The notes below the pieces were generated by a model, which was not told where the DNA came from, searched no databases, and saw only the letters and a program-made list of their open reading frames with translations. This document shows positions 31,785 to 41,339 of a stretch of DNA of 64,000 nucleotides, one piece after another; the first letter of the stretch is position 1; each line of letters opens with the position of its first letter. The DNA comes from Sphaerisporangium melleum. Lineage in GTDB: Bacteria; Actinomycetota; Actinomycetes; Streptosporangiales; Streptosporangiaceae. A program made the position numbers and the translations under genes. The stretch is taken from assembly GCF_014646695.1 (NCBI RefSeq), contig NZ_BMNT01000033.1, positions 57,763 to 121,762 on the forward strand. Direction: 5' to 3'.

Positions 31785-34637
31785 TCAGCGGAACGGGATG
31801 GTGATGGTGGAGCGGTTCCCGACGCCGAGCGAGGTCGGGTTGAGGCCGATGGCGCTCCACACCTCGACCCGCACCCGGCCGCCCGCCAGGTTGCCGACGG
31901 TGCCGGTAGAAGAGGTGAGCCCGGCCGTCTGGGTGTAGTGCTCCCAGCCCGCGACCGGATCGGTGGCGAAGTACCGGTAGGTCTCGACGCGGTCGTAGGT
32001 GCCGTCCCCGGTGAGGTCGTACGACACCCGGGCCTGCACGCCGTTGGCCACCGCGGTCCCGGCGTCCAGGTGCAGGTCGAAGGCGGTGGCGCCGCCGGTG
32101 TGGGTCATGGTGAGGCCGCTCGCGGTGTAGACCAGCGGGTTGTACGGCGTGCCGTCGTGGTTGCCCCCGCCGGCGGACGGCACCGTGTCGGCCCCGGCGG
32201 CGCCGGCGGTCGCGGCCAGTCCTCCGCCGGTGACCAGGTAGCGGGTGGGGGTGCCCGGCGTGGGAGTGGGGCTTGGCGTGGGAGTGGGGGTCGGGGTCGG
32301 TGAGGGGGTGGGCTCCGGAGTGCCGCCCGCGCTGGTGGCGGTGGACCCGGCCGGGACGGCGAGCCGCCTGCCGTCGGAGAAGGTCACCGTCCGCGCCGCG
32401 GTGCCGAAGTTGTGCGCGACGTAGGTCCGGGTGCCGTTCAGGGTGAACACCGCGGCCGTCGGGGCGTCGGCGGTGACGGCGGCGTCGACCGTCCCGAGCC
32501 TGGCAAGGTTGTAGATCCAGTGGTAGGTGTGCGCCTTGGAGTCGCCGGACTCGGGGTCGTAGGAGTTCCAGCCGGCGTCCCAGTTCGCCTTGGCGGCGGC
32601 CGGGTCGCCGAGCGCGCGGTACTGCCAGACGAGGTCGCGCCACTCGACCGCGGGCCCGCCGTTCTCGGCTTCCAGCTCGGCGACCCCGGCCCTGACCTTG
32701 GCCGGGTAGAGGCCCTGGTACAGCGACCCGCCGGTGATGGGCAGGTAGTTGATGCCGTGGATCTCCTCGGGGTTGCCGGTCCACCAGGTGGCGTGCGCGG
32801 CGCCGTCGCTCCAGATCATGCCGGCCGTGCCGGGGGCGAAGGAGGAGGGGAAGACCGCGTCGTCCACGTCGTACCAGTACTGCGCGATGGTGGCCGTCTG
32901 GGTGGTGTACAGGTAGACGCCCAGGTCGCGCAGCGCGGTGTCGCCGGTGGCGGCGCCCAGCAGCAGCGCTCCGGCGGCGAAGTTCATCGCCTCGGAGGAC
33001 GACTCCTCGTTGTTGCCCGCGGCGAAGCCCTGGTGCCCGGAGGCCCAGCCGTGCCCGGCGTAGGGGTCGAAGTTGCGCAGGAACGGGAAACGGGTGTCCG
33101 TCCTGTCCCAGTTGTTGGCGTCCTTGGCCAGCAGCTTGGCCATGCCGCCCCACTGCCCGTCCGCCGCCCAGGCCCGGTCGTACCGCGCGACGGTGGCGGC
33201 GGCCATCAGGTAGTAGCCGTAGTGGAAGTGGTGGTCGTTGACCTCGGTGTCGCTGCCGTACGACGCCGGGTATCCGGTGAGGACGCCCCAGGCGGCGTCG
33301 TAGCGGAACTGCTCCCCCCCCACGGTGAACCAGCTCTGCAGCTCGCCCTTCAGCAGCCCGAGGAGCTTGTCGCGCGAGCCGGTGTCGCCGAGCTGGTCGG
33401 CGATGGGCACGAGCTGCGCGAGCCGGCCGAGCGCCTTGCCGGTCCAGTAGGTGTCGGCCGCGCCCTTCCACGGGTCGGCCGCGTCGGCCTCCTGCCTGAC
33501 GAACGCGCCGAGCCGGGCCCGGTCATAGGCGCCGAGGTCGGGCAGGGACGGCAGCACGCCGTGGAAGGTCTGCCGGGTGGTGAACGAGGCGCCCTCGCGC
33601 AGCTTCATCGTGCCGCGCGGCGAGACGTAGGTGTAGGCGGTGAGCGGGTCCGCGGTGGCCTGCCACTGGTGCCGGTACAGCGCCATGAGAGTGCCGGTCT
33701 GGGTGCCCTCCTTGGCGCTGGTCGTCGCGGTGTAGGTGGTGGTGAGCCGCGCGGCGGTCTCGTCGTACGACCAGCTCACGGCGGTGCCGGTCACGAAGGA
33801 GTAGGCGTACTTGGCGAACAGGTCGAGGGCGCCGCGGGCGGGGAGCGCGGCGACGCTGAAATAGTTCCTGCCGCCGAGCGCGACGGTGGCCGCCGTCCCC
33901 GAGACGTTCCAGTCGGTGCCGGTGGGCGCGAACAGCGCGTAGTCGTGCCCGTTGACCGTCGCGCCCAGGACGTTGCCGCGGTCGGCCCAGATGGCGGGAG
34001 TGGCCACGAAGTCGACGCGCCCGTCCCCGCCGCTCGGCGTGGCGTACACATACGGCAGCCCGTGGCCGATGGTGGCGCGCAGGGTGCGCGTGCCGTCCGA
34101 CCAGTAGGGGGTGACCGTCCAGTCCGACCAGCCGTCGACCTGGGTACGCGGGGCGTTGAGGCCGGTCACGCCGATGGTGAGGTCGCGGGCGTGGCCGAAG
34201 TCGTACTGGGTCGCCCCGATCGCGGGCGCGGTGGGGTAGCTCACTTCGAGCCCGCCCGCGACGGCGTGGAAGGCGAGCGGGTGGGCGTACATGTTCTCGG
34301 AGTACGGGTTACCGGCGTAGCGCTGGAAGGCCAGGGAGGACCACCAGTCGTTGGTCGGCACCTTGGCGGTGACGGCCGAGGTGACCTTGGGGGTCACCGG
34401 CGCGCCGCCGCTGTCGGCCGGGCCGGAGGCGCCGGCGGGCAGGTCGGTCGTGTACCCGCCCGCGCCCACGGTGACGGTGGCGGCGTCGGCGGGAGTGGCG
34501 GGCAGGGCGACGAGCAGCCCGGCGATCAGGGTGGCGACGGCGGTTCCGGCGATGCGCAGCCGGAACCGGCGGCCGGTGGGTGGACGGTGGTGGCGCCCTC
34601 GTACGGCGCGGTCGTTCGCGGAGCGGTCGTTGGTCAT
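31785..34637 (-). CDS. Secreted GH81 endo-beta-1,3-glucanase with C-terminal CBM
   Basis: 950 aa. Signal peptide to about residue 52 (FRLRIAGTAVATLIAGLLVA...ADA). Residues ~55-730 are GH81: VPTNDWWSSLAF, HPLAF, the Asp-bearing DTEVNDHHFHYGYY and the Glu pair in GNNEESSSEAMN, the expected catalytic region. Then a PTPTPTP linker and a ~120-residue C-terminal beta domain (TRYLVTGGGL...RSTITIPFR) that resembles a glucan-binding module (CBM56-like). It would hydrolyse laminarin or fungal-wall beta-1,3-glucan outside the cell. Palindromic operators lie upstream of the start. Confidence 0.9.
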   Translation of the reverse strand: MTNDRSANDRAVRGRHHRPPTGRRFRLRIAGTAVATLIAGLLVALPATPADAATVTVGAGGYTTDLPAGASGPADSGGAPVTPKVTSAVTAKVPTNDWWSSLAFQRYAGNPYSENMYAHPLAFHAVAGGLEVSYPTAPAIGATQYDFGHARDLTIGVTGLNAPRTQVDGWSDWTVTPYWSDGTRTLRATIGHGLPYVYATPSGGDGRVDFVATPAIWADRGNVLGATVNGHDYALFAPTGTDWNVSGTAATVALGGRNYFSVAALPARGALDLFAKYAYSFVTGTAVSWSYDETAARLTTTYTATTSAKEGTQTGTLMALYRHQWQATADPLTAYTYVSPRGTMKLREGASFTTRQTFHGVLPSLPDLGAYDRARLGAFVRQEADAADPWKGAADTYWTGKALGRLAQLVPIADQLGDTGSRDKLLGLLKGELQSWFTVGGEQFRYDAAWGVLTGYPASYGSDTEVNDHHFHYGYYLMAAATVARYDRAWAADGQWGGMAKLLAKDANNWDRTDTRFPFLRNFDPYAGHGWASGHQGFAAGNNEESSSEAMNFAAGALLLGAATGDTALRDLGVYLYTTQTATIAQYWYDVDDAVFPSSFAPGTAGMIWSDGAAHATWWTGNPEEIHGINYLPITGGSLYQGLYPAKVRAGVAELEAENGGPAVEWRDLVWQYRALGDPAAAKANWDAGWNSYDPESGDSKAHTYHWIYNLARLGTVDAAVTADAPTAAVFTLNGTRTYVAHNFGTAARTVTFSDGRRLAVPAGSTATSAGGTPEPTPSPTPTPTPTPSPTPTPGTPTRYLVTGGGLAATAGAAGADTVPSAGGGNHDGTPYNPLVYTASGLTMTHTGGATAFDLHLDAGTAVANGVQARVSYDLTGDGTYDRVETYRYFATDPVAGWEHYTQTAGLTSSTGTVGNLAGGRVRVEVWSAIGLNPTSLGVGNRSTITIPFR

Positions 34638-35193
34638 ACGGGGAGACCTTCGTGATGGGGGGTGAAGTGGGCGCCGCCCACGGCGGGGCGGCGCCCGGCG
34701 GCGGCTCGGGGCGCGGGCCCGGCGGCCGTACTGGCCCGCGCCGGCGGGGAACCAGGCGTGTGTTACGCGCGGGTAACGCTCTCAGTGCTGCCGACGTTAG
34801 ATAGCCTCACAAGCCCTGTCAACAGCGAGAAAATGTTTCTCGAAGATACTGAGAGCGCTCTCGCAGATCAGATGGCGAGGCCCGAAGCACTCTCGGCGCC
34901 CACCGGAACCGCTGACCAGGCACGACGGAAGCGCTGTCCGTGTCCGGCCGATTCAGCAGCATCGATGCCTTGCCGCACCAGAAGAATCCGGCGCTGAAAG
35001 CATTCGGCTCTCGCCGTACCCGCCTGTCGCGGCAGTACAGGGAGCGCTCTCTGCCCATTCCACCCGCATCGGCCCCGCAGTCCATGAGCGGGAGCGGCGA
35101 GGCCGAGCGAAGCGGGCGATGCCGGCCGGCCCGAGACCGTCAACGCCGGCCACCCGCCCGGCACGGGCCGGGCGTGCAGATCGGTGCGCGGGG
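34638..35193. other. Intergenic region upstream of GH81
   Basis: No gene. Apart from the two palindromes at 34826-34862 the region has a locally AT-richer stretch around 34795-34870 that probably holds the glucanase promoter. Nothing else is recognised. Confidence 0.5.
34826..34862. promoter_or_regulatory. Two palindromic operators upstream of the beta-1,3-glucanase
   Basis: CGAGAAA-ATG-TTTCTCG (34826-34842) is a perfect 17-nt palindrome, and GAGAGCGCTCTC (34851-34862) is a perfect 12-nt palindrome with the AGCGCT core of LacI/CebR-type sites that control polysaccharide hydrolases in actinomycetes. Their centres are about 22 bp apart. No LacI gene is in the window, so the regulator acts from elsewhere. 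Confidence 0.65.
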
Positions 35194-36411
35194 TCAGACG
35201 GTGTGGCCGAGGGCGCCCGGGATGCGGTCAAGGACGCTGTAGGGGACGAGCCCGTAGGCGTGGAAGTCCACCGCGTCACCGCCCGCGGCCCGCACCGCCC
35301 GCACCTTGGCGGCCAGCCGCTCCTCGGAGTCGGTGTCCGGCCGGCCCGGCCGCAGCACGACGCGCAGCTCCCGGTCGTTGCCGACCGACCGGCGGTAGGC
35401 CCCCACGTCGTCGGCCACCCGGGCGGCGTCCCTGGCGTAGGCGAGGACCCCGAAGGAGGGGACGATGTCACCGAGGGCGACCAGGTCGACGCCGAGCTGC
35501 CAGGCGTCGTGCGCGGCCAGCCCGGCCGGCGGGAGCCCGTCGGCGTACCCCTTGCGGTGGCCGGTGCCGTCCAGGAACGTCAGCTTGGCCCCCTCGGCCG
35601 CCACCGCCGAGGCCACCTCGCTGACCAGCGACGTCACCGTCTCGGACCGGGCGCGGGCGTAGGCCACCACGTCGGGGCCGGCGTACGCCGTGAGCGCGGC
35701 CCGGGTCACCTCGCCCTGCGCGGGCGGGTCTCCGTCGAGCACCCCGCCGACGATGCGGGCGCACTCCTCGCGGGCGACCTCGGCCTTGACCCCGAGGTCG
35801 GTCGCGCGCCGCATGCACCAGTCGCAGAAGCACAGGGAGAACAGGTATTCGTCCATCGGGCCGAGCGGGACGAAGCACCTCTCCTGCGGGTAGCCCTGGG
35901 CGAAGCCGCCGAAGTGCAGCGACTCGGCGACCACGCCGTCCACCCCCTGCCGGGCCACGGCCCTGGCCAGCGCGACCGCGTACCGGCGCACATCGGGGTG
36001 GGCCGGGCACAGCGCCGCCGGGAAGCCGCGCCCGCCGAAGCAGTCGTGCACCGTGACGTCCGGATTGGCCAGGCCAAGGGTCAGGTCGTGCAGGAACACC
36101 GCCCAGCCGTGCACGGTCATGCCCCGCTCGGCCGCGGCGGCGCGCAGGGCGGCGAGCGGCTCGTGCTCGGCGCCCGGCTGCACGGGCGGCGCGAGCCGCA
36201 GGCCGGTGAACAGGTCGGCGGGCGGCGGGAAGTGCACGCCGTCGGAGCGGATGGTCACCCGGGAGGCGCCGTGCGGGGTGACGTCGCGGGCGCCGTGGTG
36301 GGCGGCGGCGACCGTCACCTCGCGCACGCCGTACCCGGCGATGCGGTCGAGGACCTGCCCGGCGCCCTCGTCGCGCACGTCCTCGACATAGACGTATACC
36401 GAACCGTGCAC
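35194..36411 (-). CDS. Uncharacterised protein, probable TIM-barrel (glycoside-hydrolase-like)
   Basis: About 405 aa from GTG 36411 (TTG 36441 also possible). Repeating strand-helix units: VYVYVEDVRDEG, VREVTVAAAHH, MTVHGWAVFLHD, VDGVVAESLHFGG, LTFLDGTG, DAVDFHAYG, arranged like an eight-stranded barrel. Residues Glu in VVAESLHF and the Asp in TFLDGTGH could be catalytic. A Cys pair CFCDWC sits after the fourth strand. No signal peptide, so it is cytoplasmic. It resembles hypothetical glycoside-hydrolase-like families, but I cannot name one. It begins 34 nt before the sensor-kinase stop on the same strand. Confidence 0.6.
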   Translation of the reverse strand: MHGSVYVYVEDVRDEGAGQVLDRIAGYGVREVTVAAAHHGARDVTPHGASRVTIRSDGVHFPPPADLFTGLRLAPPVQPGAEHEPLAALRAAAAERGMTVHGWAVFLHDLTLGLANPDVTVHDCFGGRGFPAALCPAHPDVRRYAVALARAVARQGVDGVVAESLHFGGFAQGYPQERCFVPLGPMDEYLFSLCFCDWCMRRATDLGVKAEVAREECARIVGGVLDGDPPAQGEVTRAALTAYAGPDVVAYARARSETVTSLVSEVASAVAAEGAKLTFLDGTGHRKGYADGLPPAGLAAHDAWQLGVDLVALGDIVPSFGVLAYARDAARVADDVGAYRRSVGNDRELRVVLRPGRPDTDSEERLAAKVRAVRAAGGDAVDFHAYGLVPYSVLDRIPGALGHTV

Positions 36412-36445
36412 CGCAGCCGCGCCTTTCGAGCCCGCCGTCAACGAC

Positions 36446-39361
36446 CTATGTCCCAGGTGACCTTATCTCCTTCCCACAGGCCGGGAGCGGCGCGATCGGC
36501 GGCCGGGCCGCGAGCAGGTCGCGCGCGTGCCGCCGGGCCAGGTTCCATCCGCTCCAGCCGTCCGGCCCGCCGGCCAGGCGCCGCACGGAGGGCATCCCGC
36601 TCAGCAGGCAGTCGCGCGCCGGCATCCGGTCGATGGCGGGCACCGCGTCGGCGCTGAGGTCGAGAAGGTAGCCGACGTCGACCCGCAGGGAGCCGCGTAC
36701 GCCGAGCTGGGACTCCGCGACCCGCAGGTCGGGGTTCCAGACGGCGAACGCCAGGATCGACAGCCCGGTGACCAGCACGACCGTACGCGGCAGCCAGGCC
36801 GCCGAGCGGCGGGCCAGGCGCAGCCCTCCGGCGGCCAGCACCAGCGCGAACACCGCGGCGAGCCACCAGATGGTCGCGCCGACCGCGGCGCGCAGCCGCG
36901 ACAGGCCGTAGGCGTCGATGTAGAGGTCCAGGCGGTGCAGCGCCGAGGCCAGGATCACCAGCGTGAGCGCGCACAGTACGCCGAGCAGTGCGGCCATCAG
37001 CGCGCGCTCGCGGCCGCTCGGGGCCACCACCGCGATCGCCAGCGCGACCAGGCCCAGGACGAAGACGCTGACCGTGACCAGCTCGAAGAACCCCGACCGG
37101 GCGTACTCGGCGTAGGTGAGCCCGGCGGTCTCCATGACCCTGCGGTTGCCGCCGAACAACGTGGTGATCTGCACGACGACGAACGCGGCGAACAGCAGGT
37201 CCAGCGCGGCCAGCGGGATCGTCCACAGCACGCGGCTCACCCGCCGCCGGGTCGCGGGGCCGGCCCGCTCGACCCGTGGGCGCAGGGCGACGAGCGTCGC
37301 GGCGGCCACCAGCGCGGCGAACATCCCGAACAGGACCAGGCGGCCCGGGAGGTACTCCACCCAGTCGGGAGCGGTGAGCAGATTCGCGGCGAACGACGCG
37401 AACACCGCGTCGGCGGAGGCGAACAGCACTCCGAAGACCAGCAGCAGCACCACCGCGATGCAGAGCGCGGCCACCATGGCGGCCAGGTTGCGCCGGCGGC
37501 CGCTCGTCTTCAGCGGGGCGCCGAGGAACCACGGCAGCGGGACGACGGCCAGCACCACCGACAGCCCTCCCCTGACCACCGCCCCCCAGCCCTCGCCCGC
37601 CCCCGACACGGCGAGGGCGGCCAGCCCGAAACCCGCGAGCAGCGCGGGGCCGGCCAGCCACTGCGCGTCCCGGAACAGGACGATCGACACCAGGCCGTAC
37701 GCCAGCAGGCCGAACGCCACCGTCCAGGGGGTGAGGCGGTGCCGGGCCGCCGGGAGCACGGCCGCGCCGGCGGCGACGGCGACGGCGACGATGCCCAGTC
37801 CGGGTGCGGCGTCCGGCAGCGCGATCGCCGCGAGCAGCCCGACCGCCGCGGCTACCGGCAGCAGCCACCGGGGGGTCGGGGGGAGATCGGGGCGGGGCAG
37901 CAGCGGTGGCGGCACGTAGCCGGGTGGGCCGAATCCGGGTGGCGTGCGGCCTTCGCCGGGAACCACCGCTCCGGAGGGGGCCGACCGGCCGGCATCCTGC
38001 CGGGCTCGCCCGGTCTCCTCGCCCGCACCGGAGGGCTCCCCGGCGCGCACGCCGGCTCCGGGCCCGGCGACGGTTCCGGTCAACGTGCCGCCCGCCGTCC
38101 CGGCACCGGCGTCCGCGCCGGCCACCGACCACGCACCGGACGCCGTGCTCCCAGCGGACCTCGCGCCGCCGCCACGCTTTCCCATTCCGTCGACCTGCGC
38201 ATCCCCGGCGGGCCACGCGGCCCCGGCGACCTGCACATCTCCGGCGGGCCGAAAAGCCTCGGCGACCTTGATGTCACCGGCGAGGCGTGCGGCACCGGCG
38301 GCCTGCACCTCCCCCGTGGCCGGGACGGCACCTGATCGTTCACCCTTCAAGGGGACATCGCCCATGATCGTCGTCCTTCCGGGCAGGTCGACCACCATGT
38401 GGCAGCCGGACGTGGTCTCGGCGACCCGCACCGAGCCGCCGTGCAGTTCGACGATCTCCCGGACGATGGCCAGCCCGAGGCCGGTGCCGCCCGCGTCGGC
38501 CGCCCGCGCGGCGTCGAGCCGGGAGAAGCGCTCGAACACCCGGGGCCGCTCCGGCGCGGGGATCCCCGGCCCCGCGTCGATGACGCCGAGCCGTACGCCG
38601 TCCCCGCGGGCCGCCGCGTCGAGGCGCACCAGGCCGCCGGGCGGGCTGTGCCGGACGGCGTTGTCCAGCAGGTTGGCCAGCACCTGGGCCAGCAGCGCGG
38701 GGTCGGCCCGCACACCGAGCCCGGCGGGGACGGAGCTCGACAGGCGCACCTCCTCGCGGGCCAGCCCGGCCTCGCGGACGGCCTGCGCGCACAGCGGCCC
38801 GAGCTCGACCGGCTCCGGCTCGATGGGCCGCACGCCCGAGTCGAGGCGGGACAGGTCGAGCAGTTGGACGACCAGCCGCCCGAGGCGTTCGGTCTGGGTC
38901 AGCGCCGTGCCGAGGGTCGCGGGGTCGGGCGCGGACACCCCGTCCACGAGGTTCTCCAGCACGGCCTGCAGCCCGGCGATCGGGGTGCGCAGCTCGTGGC
39001 TGACGTTGGCGACCAGTTCGCGGCGCTGCCGGTCCACCTCGGCGAGGTCGGCGGCCATCGCGTTGAAGGCCCGGGCCAGCTCGCCCACCTCGTCGCGGGA
39101 GGTGGCCGTGACGCGCATGTCGCACCGGCCCTTGGCGATGGTCTGGGCGGCGGCGGCCATCTCGCGCAGCGGCCGGGTCATGCCCCGGCCGATCAGCTGC
39201 ACCATGCCGAGGCTCAGGACGGCGGCCACCCCCATGCGCGCCCACGGCAGCACGCCGAGCGAGCGGCCGTACTCGTTGAGCGCGAAGGCGGTGGCCACCG
39301 CGAGCAGGATGACCAGCCCGAGCTTGACCTTGATCCGGCCGAGGAAGTCCAGCGGTCTCAT
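36446..39361 (-). CDS. Sensor histidine kinase fused to a DUF4153/DUF4173 membrane domain
   Basis: 971 aa; ATG 39361 overlaps the response-regulator stop (ATGA). Residues 10-60 two TM helices, HAMP ~60-112, phospho-acceptor His122 in NVSHELRTP, N box NLLDNAVRHS (~231), G boxes DAGPGIP and GGTGLGLAI (~291). Up to ~330 this is a complete OmpR-partner kinase. A linker with Ala/Gly repeats (GDIKVAEAFRPAGDVQVAGAAWPAG-type units, 340-420) and a Pro-rich stretch follow, then ~12 TM segments (480-900) with FGVLFASADAVF and GLTYAEYARSGFFELV, the DUF4173 signature. These are normally separate proteins. No stop or frameshift is visible between them. Confidence 0.85.
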   Translation of the reverse strand: MRPLDFLGRIKVKLGLVILLAVATAFALNEYGRSLGVLPWARMGVAAVLSLGMVQLIGRGMTRPLREMAAAAQTIAKGRCDMRVTATSRDEVGELARAFNAMAADLAEVDRQRRELVANVSHELRTPIAGLQAVLENLVDGVSAPDPATLGTALTQTERLGRLVVQLLDLSRLDSGVRPIEPEPVELGPLCAQAVREAGLAREEVRLSSSVPAGLGVRADPALLAQVLANLLDNAVRHSPPGGLVRLDAAARGDGVRLGVIDAGPGIPAPERPRVFERFSRLDAARAADAGGTGLGLAIVREIVELHGGSVRVAETTSGCHMVVDLPGRTTIMGDVPLKGERSGAVPATGEVQAAGAARLAGDIKVAEAFRPAGDVQVAGAAWPAGDAQVDGMGKRGGGARSAGSTASGAWSVAGADAGAGTAGGTLTGTVAGPGAGVRAGEPSGAGEETGRARQDAGRSAPSGAVVPGEGRTPPGFGPPGYVPPPLLPRPDLPPTPRWLLPVAAAVGLLAAIALPDAAPGLGIVAVAVAAGAAVLPAARHRLTPWTVAFGLLAYGLVSIVLFRDAQWLAGPALLAGFGLAALAVSGAGEGWGAVVRGGLSVVLAVVPLPWFLGAPLKTSGRRRNLAAMVAALCIAVVLLLVFGVLFASADAVFASFAANLLTAPDWVEYLPGRLVLFGMFAALVAAATLVALRPRVERAGPATRRRVSRVLWTIPLAALDLLFAAFVVVQITTLFGGNRRVMETAGLTYAEYARSGFFELVTVSVFVLGLVALAIAVVAPSGRERALMAALLGVLCALTLVILASALHRLDLYIDAYGLSRLRAAVGATIWWLAAVFALVLAAGGLRLARRSAAWLPRTVVLVTGLSILAFAVWNPDLRVAESQLGVRGSLRVDVGYLLDLSADAVPAIDRMPARDCLLSGMPSVRRLAGGPDGWSGWNLARRHARDLLAARPPIAPLPACGKEIRSPGT

Positions 39362-40041
39362 GGCTTCACCAGCGCGTATCCGACGCCGTGCACCGTGCGG
39401 ACGATGCCGGAGCCCAGCTTGCGGCGCAGCGCGCGTACGTGGCTGTCGACGGTGCGGGTGGCCGCGGCCTCGGAGAAGCCCCACAGGTCCGACAGCAGCC
39501 GCTCCCGCTCGAAGACCTGCCCGGGACGTTCGGCGAGCCGTCTCAGCAGGTCGAACTCCGTGCGGGTGAGCTGTGCCTCCACCCCGCGCACGAAGACCCG
39601 GCGCTCGGCGGTGTTGATCTCCACGTCGCCCGCGCGGATCACCCTGTCCTCGTGGGCGAGCTGGGCGGCCCGGTCGACCCGGCGTAGCAGCGCGTGGATC
39701 CTGGCGACCAGCTCGCGCATGCTGAACGGCTTGGTCAGGTAGTCGTCGGCGCCGACGCCGAGCCCGACGAGCAGGTCGGTCTCCTCGCCGAGCGCGGTGA
39801 CCATCAGCACCGGGACCGGGCTTGCCGCCTGCATGCGGCGGCAGACCTCCAGCCCGTCGAGGCCGGGCAGCAGCCGGTCGAGCACCACCAGGTCCGGCTC
39901 CGCCTTGGCGTACGCCGCGAGGGCCTCTTCGCCGTCGGCGGCGACGCGCACCTCGAACCCTTCGGCCGTCAGCCGGTCGCGGACGGCGAGGGCGATGGTG
40001 CTGTCGTCTTCGACCAGGAGGATGCGCCGCTGCTCTGTCAC
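39358..40041 (-). CDS. OmpR-family response regulator
   Basis: 227 aa. Receiver residues 5-120 with LLVEDDSTI, Asp in LVVLDRLLPGLDGLE, Thr in MVTALG, Lys in YLTKPFS. Winged helix 130-225: RTEFDLLRRLAERPGQVF, then TRTVDSHVRALRRKLG. Translationally coupled to the kinase fusion, so they form a pair. 'DRLLP' replaces the more common DxMMP at the phosphorylation site but the Asp is kept. Confidence 0.92.
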   Translation of the reverse strand: MTEQRRILLVEDDSTIALAVRDRLTAEGFEVRVAADGEEALAAYAKAEPDLVVLDRLLPGLDGLEVCRRMQAASPVPVLMVTALGEETDLLVGLGVGADDYLTKPFSMRELVARIHALLRRVDRAAQLAHEDRVIRAGDVEINTAERRVFVRGVEAQLTRTEFDLLRRLAERPGQVFERERLLSDLWGFSEAAATRTVDSHVRALRRKLGSGIVRTVHGVGYALVKP

Positions 40042-40616
40042 GTCCGCAGCCTAGAACCGGCTCGTGCAGACGGCATGGGGGCGAATGTGCAGATCTCATG
40101 CATTCGCCGTCCGGTCCGTGCACCCATCAGCGGCGAGGCGGGACGGACCCTGGATGGCGAGCGGGGATGGAAGCGGGGCGAAGCCACAGCGTGCGGGACG
40201 CGGAGACCGCGCTACGGCAACCGATCATGCCAGGGAGGTACGACGAACCATCCTGTGACCTTGACGGCTGGTCGGCGTGAGTCACCCGGCGGCATTTGGC
40301 GTACGCGGGCCGAACCGGGTCGCGCTCGAGGGTTCGTCGACAACGCCGTCGCGCCTGGTGGATCTCGGCTGTTGGCGGCCAGTGGCCTCACATGATTCCG
40401 ATGACCAGGGGGGGCGGACCTACCCCCTCGTCGGCCCTCACTCGGGACGGCTGAGGGCAGTGATGCTGCAGCTTGTAGCATGAATGAGGGATGGAGGTTC
40501 CCCGGGATCCTCTCCGGAACAGATCGGCTCCCGGGCGAGCGTCTGGTGGCCGGTGATGCGGGTGGACCGTCGCCCTCCGCGGGTCTGCTCTTCACCGGTT
40601 CTGTGAGGAGGAGACC
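40042..40616. other. Divergent intergenic region, no gene seen
   Basis: 575 bp between the OmpR-type regulator and the hemerythrin gene. All open frames look like shadows with poor codon use. The last 20 bp carry GAGGAGGAG, the ribosome site of the hemerythrin gene. No hairpin or repeat of note. Confidence 0.5.
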
Positions 40617-41108
40617 ATGACCAGTCTGACTCAACCATTGCGTGACGAGCACGCGCATCTACTCCCGCACATCGAAACTCTGCGCACGGTGGCCGATACC
40701 TTGGGTCACGCAACGCCGGGGACCCTCAGCACCGCGCTCGCCGACGTCCAGCTGTTCTTGAGCGATCACCTCATTCCGCACGCCGAAGCCGAAGACCAGG
40801 TGCTGTACCCAGCGATCGCCCGGGTGATGGGAGCCCCGGAGGCGACCGCGACGATGTCCAGAGAGCACGTCGAAGTCGGCCGGCTCGCGCGCGAGCTGGA
40901 CACCCTACGCGAGACGGTGGATCGGGAAGGGCTCAGCGACGAACGCCAGACCGCACTACGGCGCGTCCTCTACGGCCTGTACACGTTGATCAAGGTCCAC
41001 TTCGCGAAAGAAGAGGAGATCTACCTGCCGCTTCTCGATCAGCGGCTTCCCGCGCCCGAGGCAGAGCAGCTCTTCGCCGAGCTGGCGCACGCCCATCACC
41101 GCGATTAA
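40617..41108 (+). CDS. Hemerythrin domain-containing protein
   Basis: 163 aa; ATG 40617 preceded by GAGGAGGAG. Four-helix bundle with iron ligands in the expected order: His in RDEHAHLLPHIETL, His and Glu in DHLIPHAEAEDQVLYPAI, His in SREHVEVGRL, His and Glu in HFAKEEEIYLPLL. It probably holds a di-iron centre that binds O2 or NO. Single gene with its own promoter region; role in oxygen or nitrosative sensing is inferred from the family. Confidence 0.9.
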   Translation: MTSLTQPLRDEHAHLLPHIETLRTVADTLGHATPGTLSTALADVQLFLSDHLIPHAEAEDQVLYPAIARVMGAPEATATMSREHVEVGRLARELDTLRETVDREGLSDERQTALRRVLYGLYTLIKVHFAKEEEIYLPLLDQRLPAPEAEQLFAELAHAHHRD

Positions 41109-41134
41109 GACCCTCCACGAGCCGTGAAGGGTCT
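41108..41134 (+). terminator. Hairpin after the hemerythrin gene
   Basis: AGACCCT (41108-41114)/AGGGTCT (41128-41134) with a 13-nt loop, overlapping the end of the stop codon. No U-tract. It probably ends the hemerythrin transcript. Confidence 0.5.
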
Positions 41135-41339
41135 CCGCTCGGTCTCGTTCAGGTAGTGGCCGAAGGCGTGTGGGGGCGCTGCCGAGGTGATCGGTGGCGC
41201 CCCCATGTGCTTACCGGTCAGATGGCGTCCGTCACGCCGTGTTCCCAGCCCTCCCGAATCTCGAAGTCCATCACATCCCCTCATCTGGGGTTGCGACGAC
41301 CACTAGAAGAGAAGGGTTCCGGTCCGGGCCCTTCCGGTC

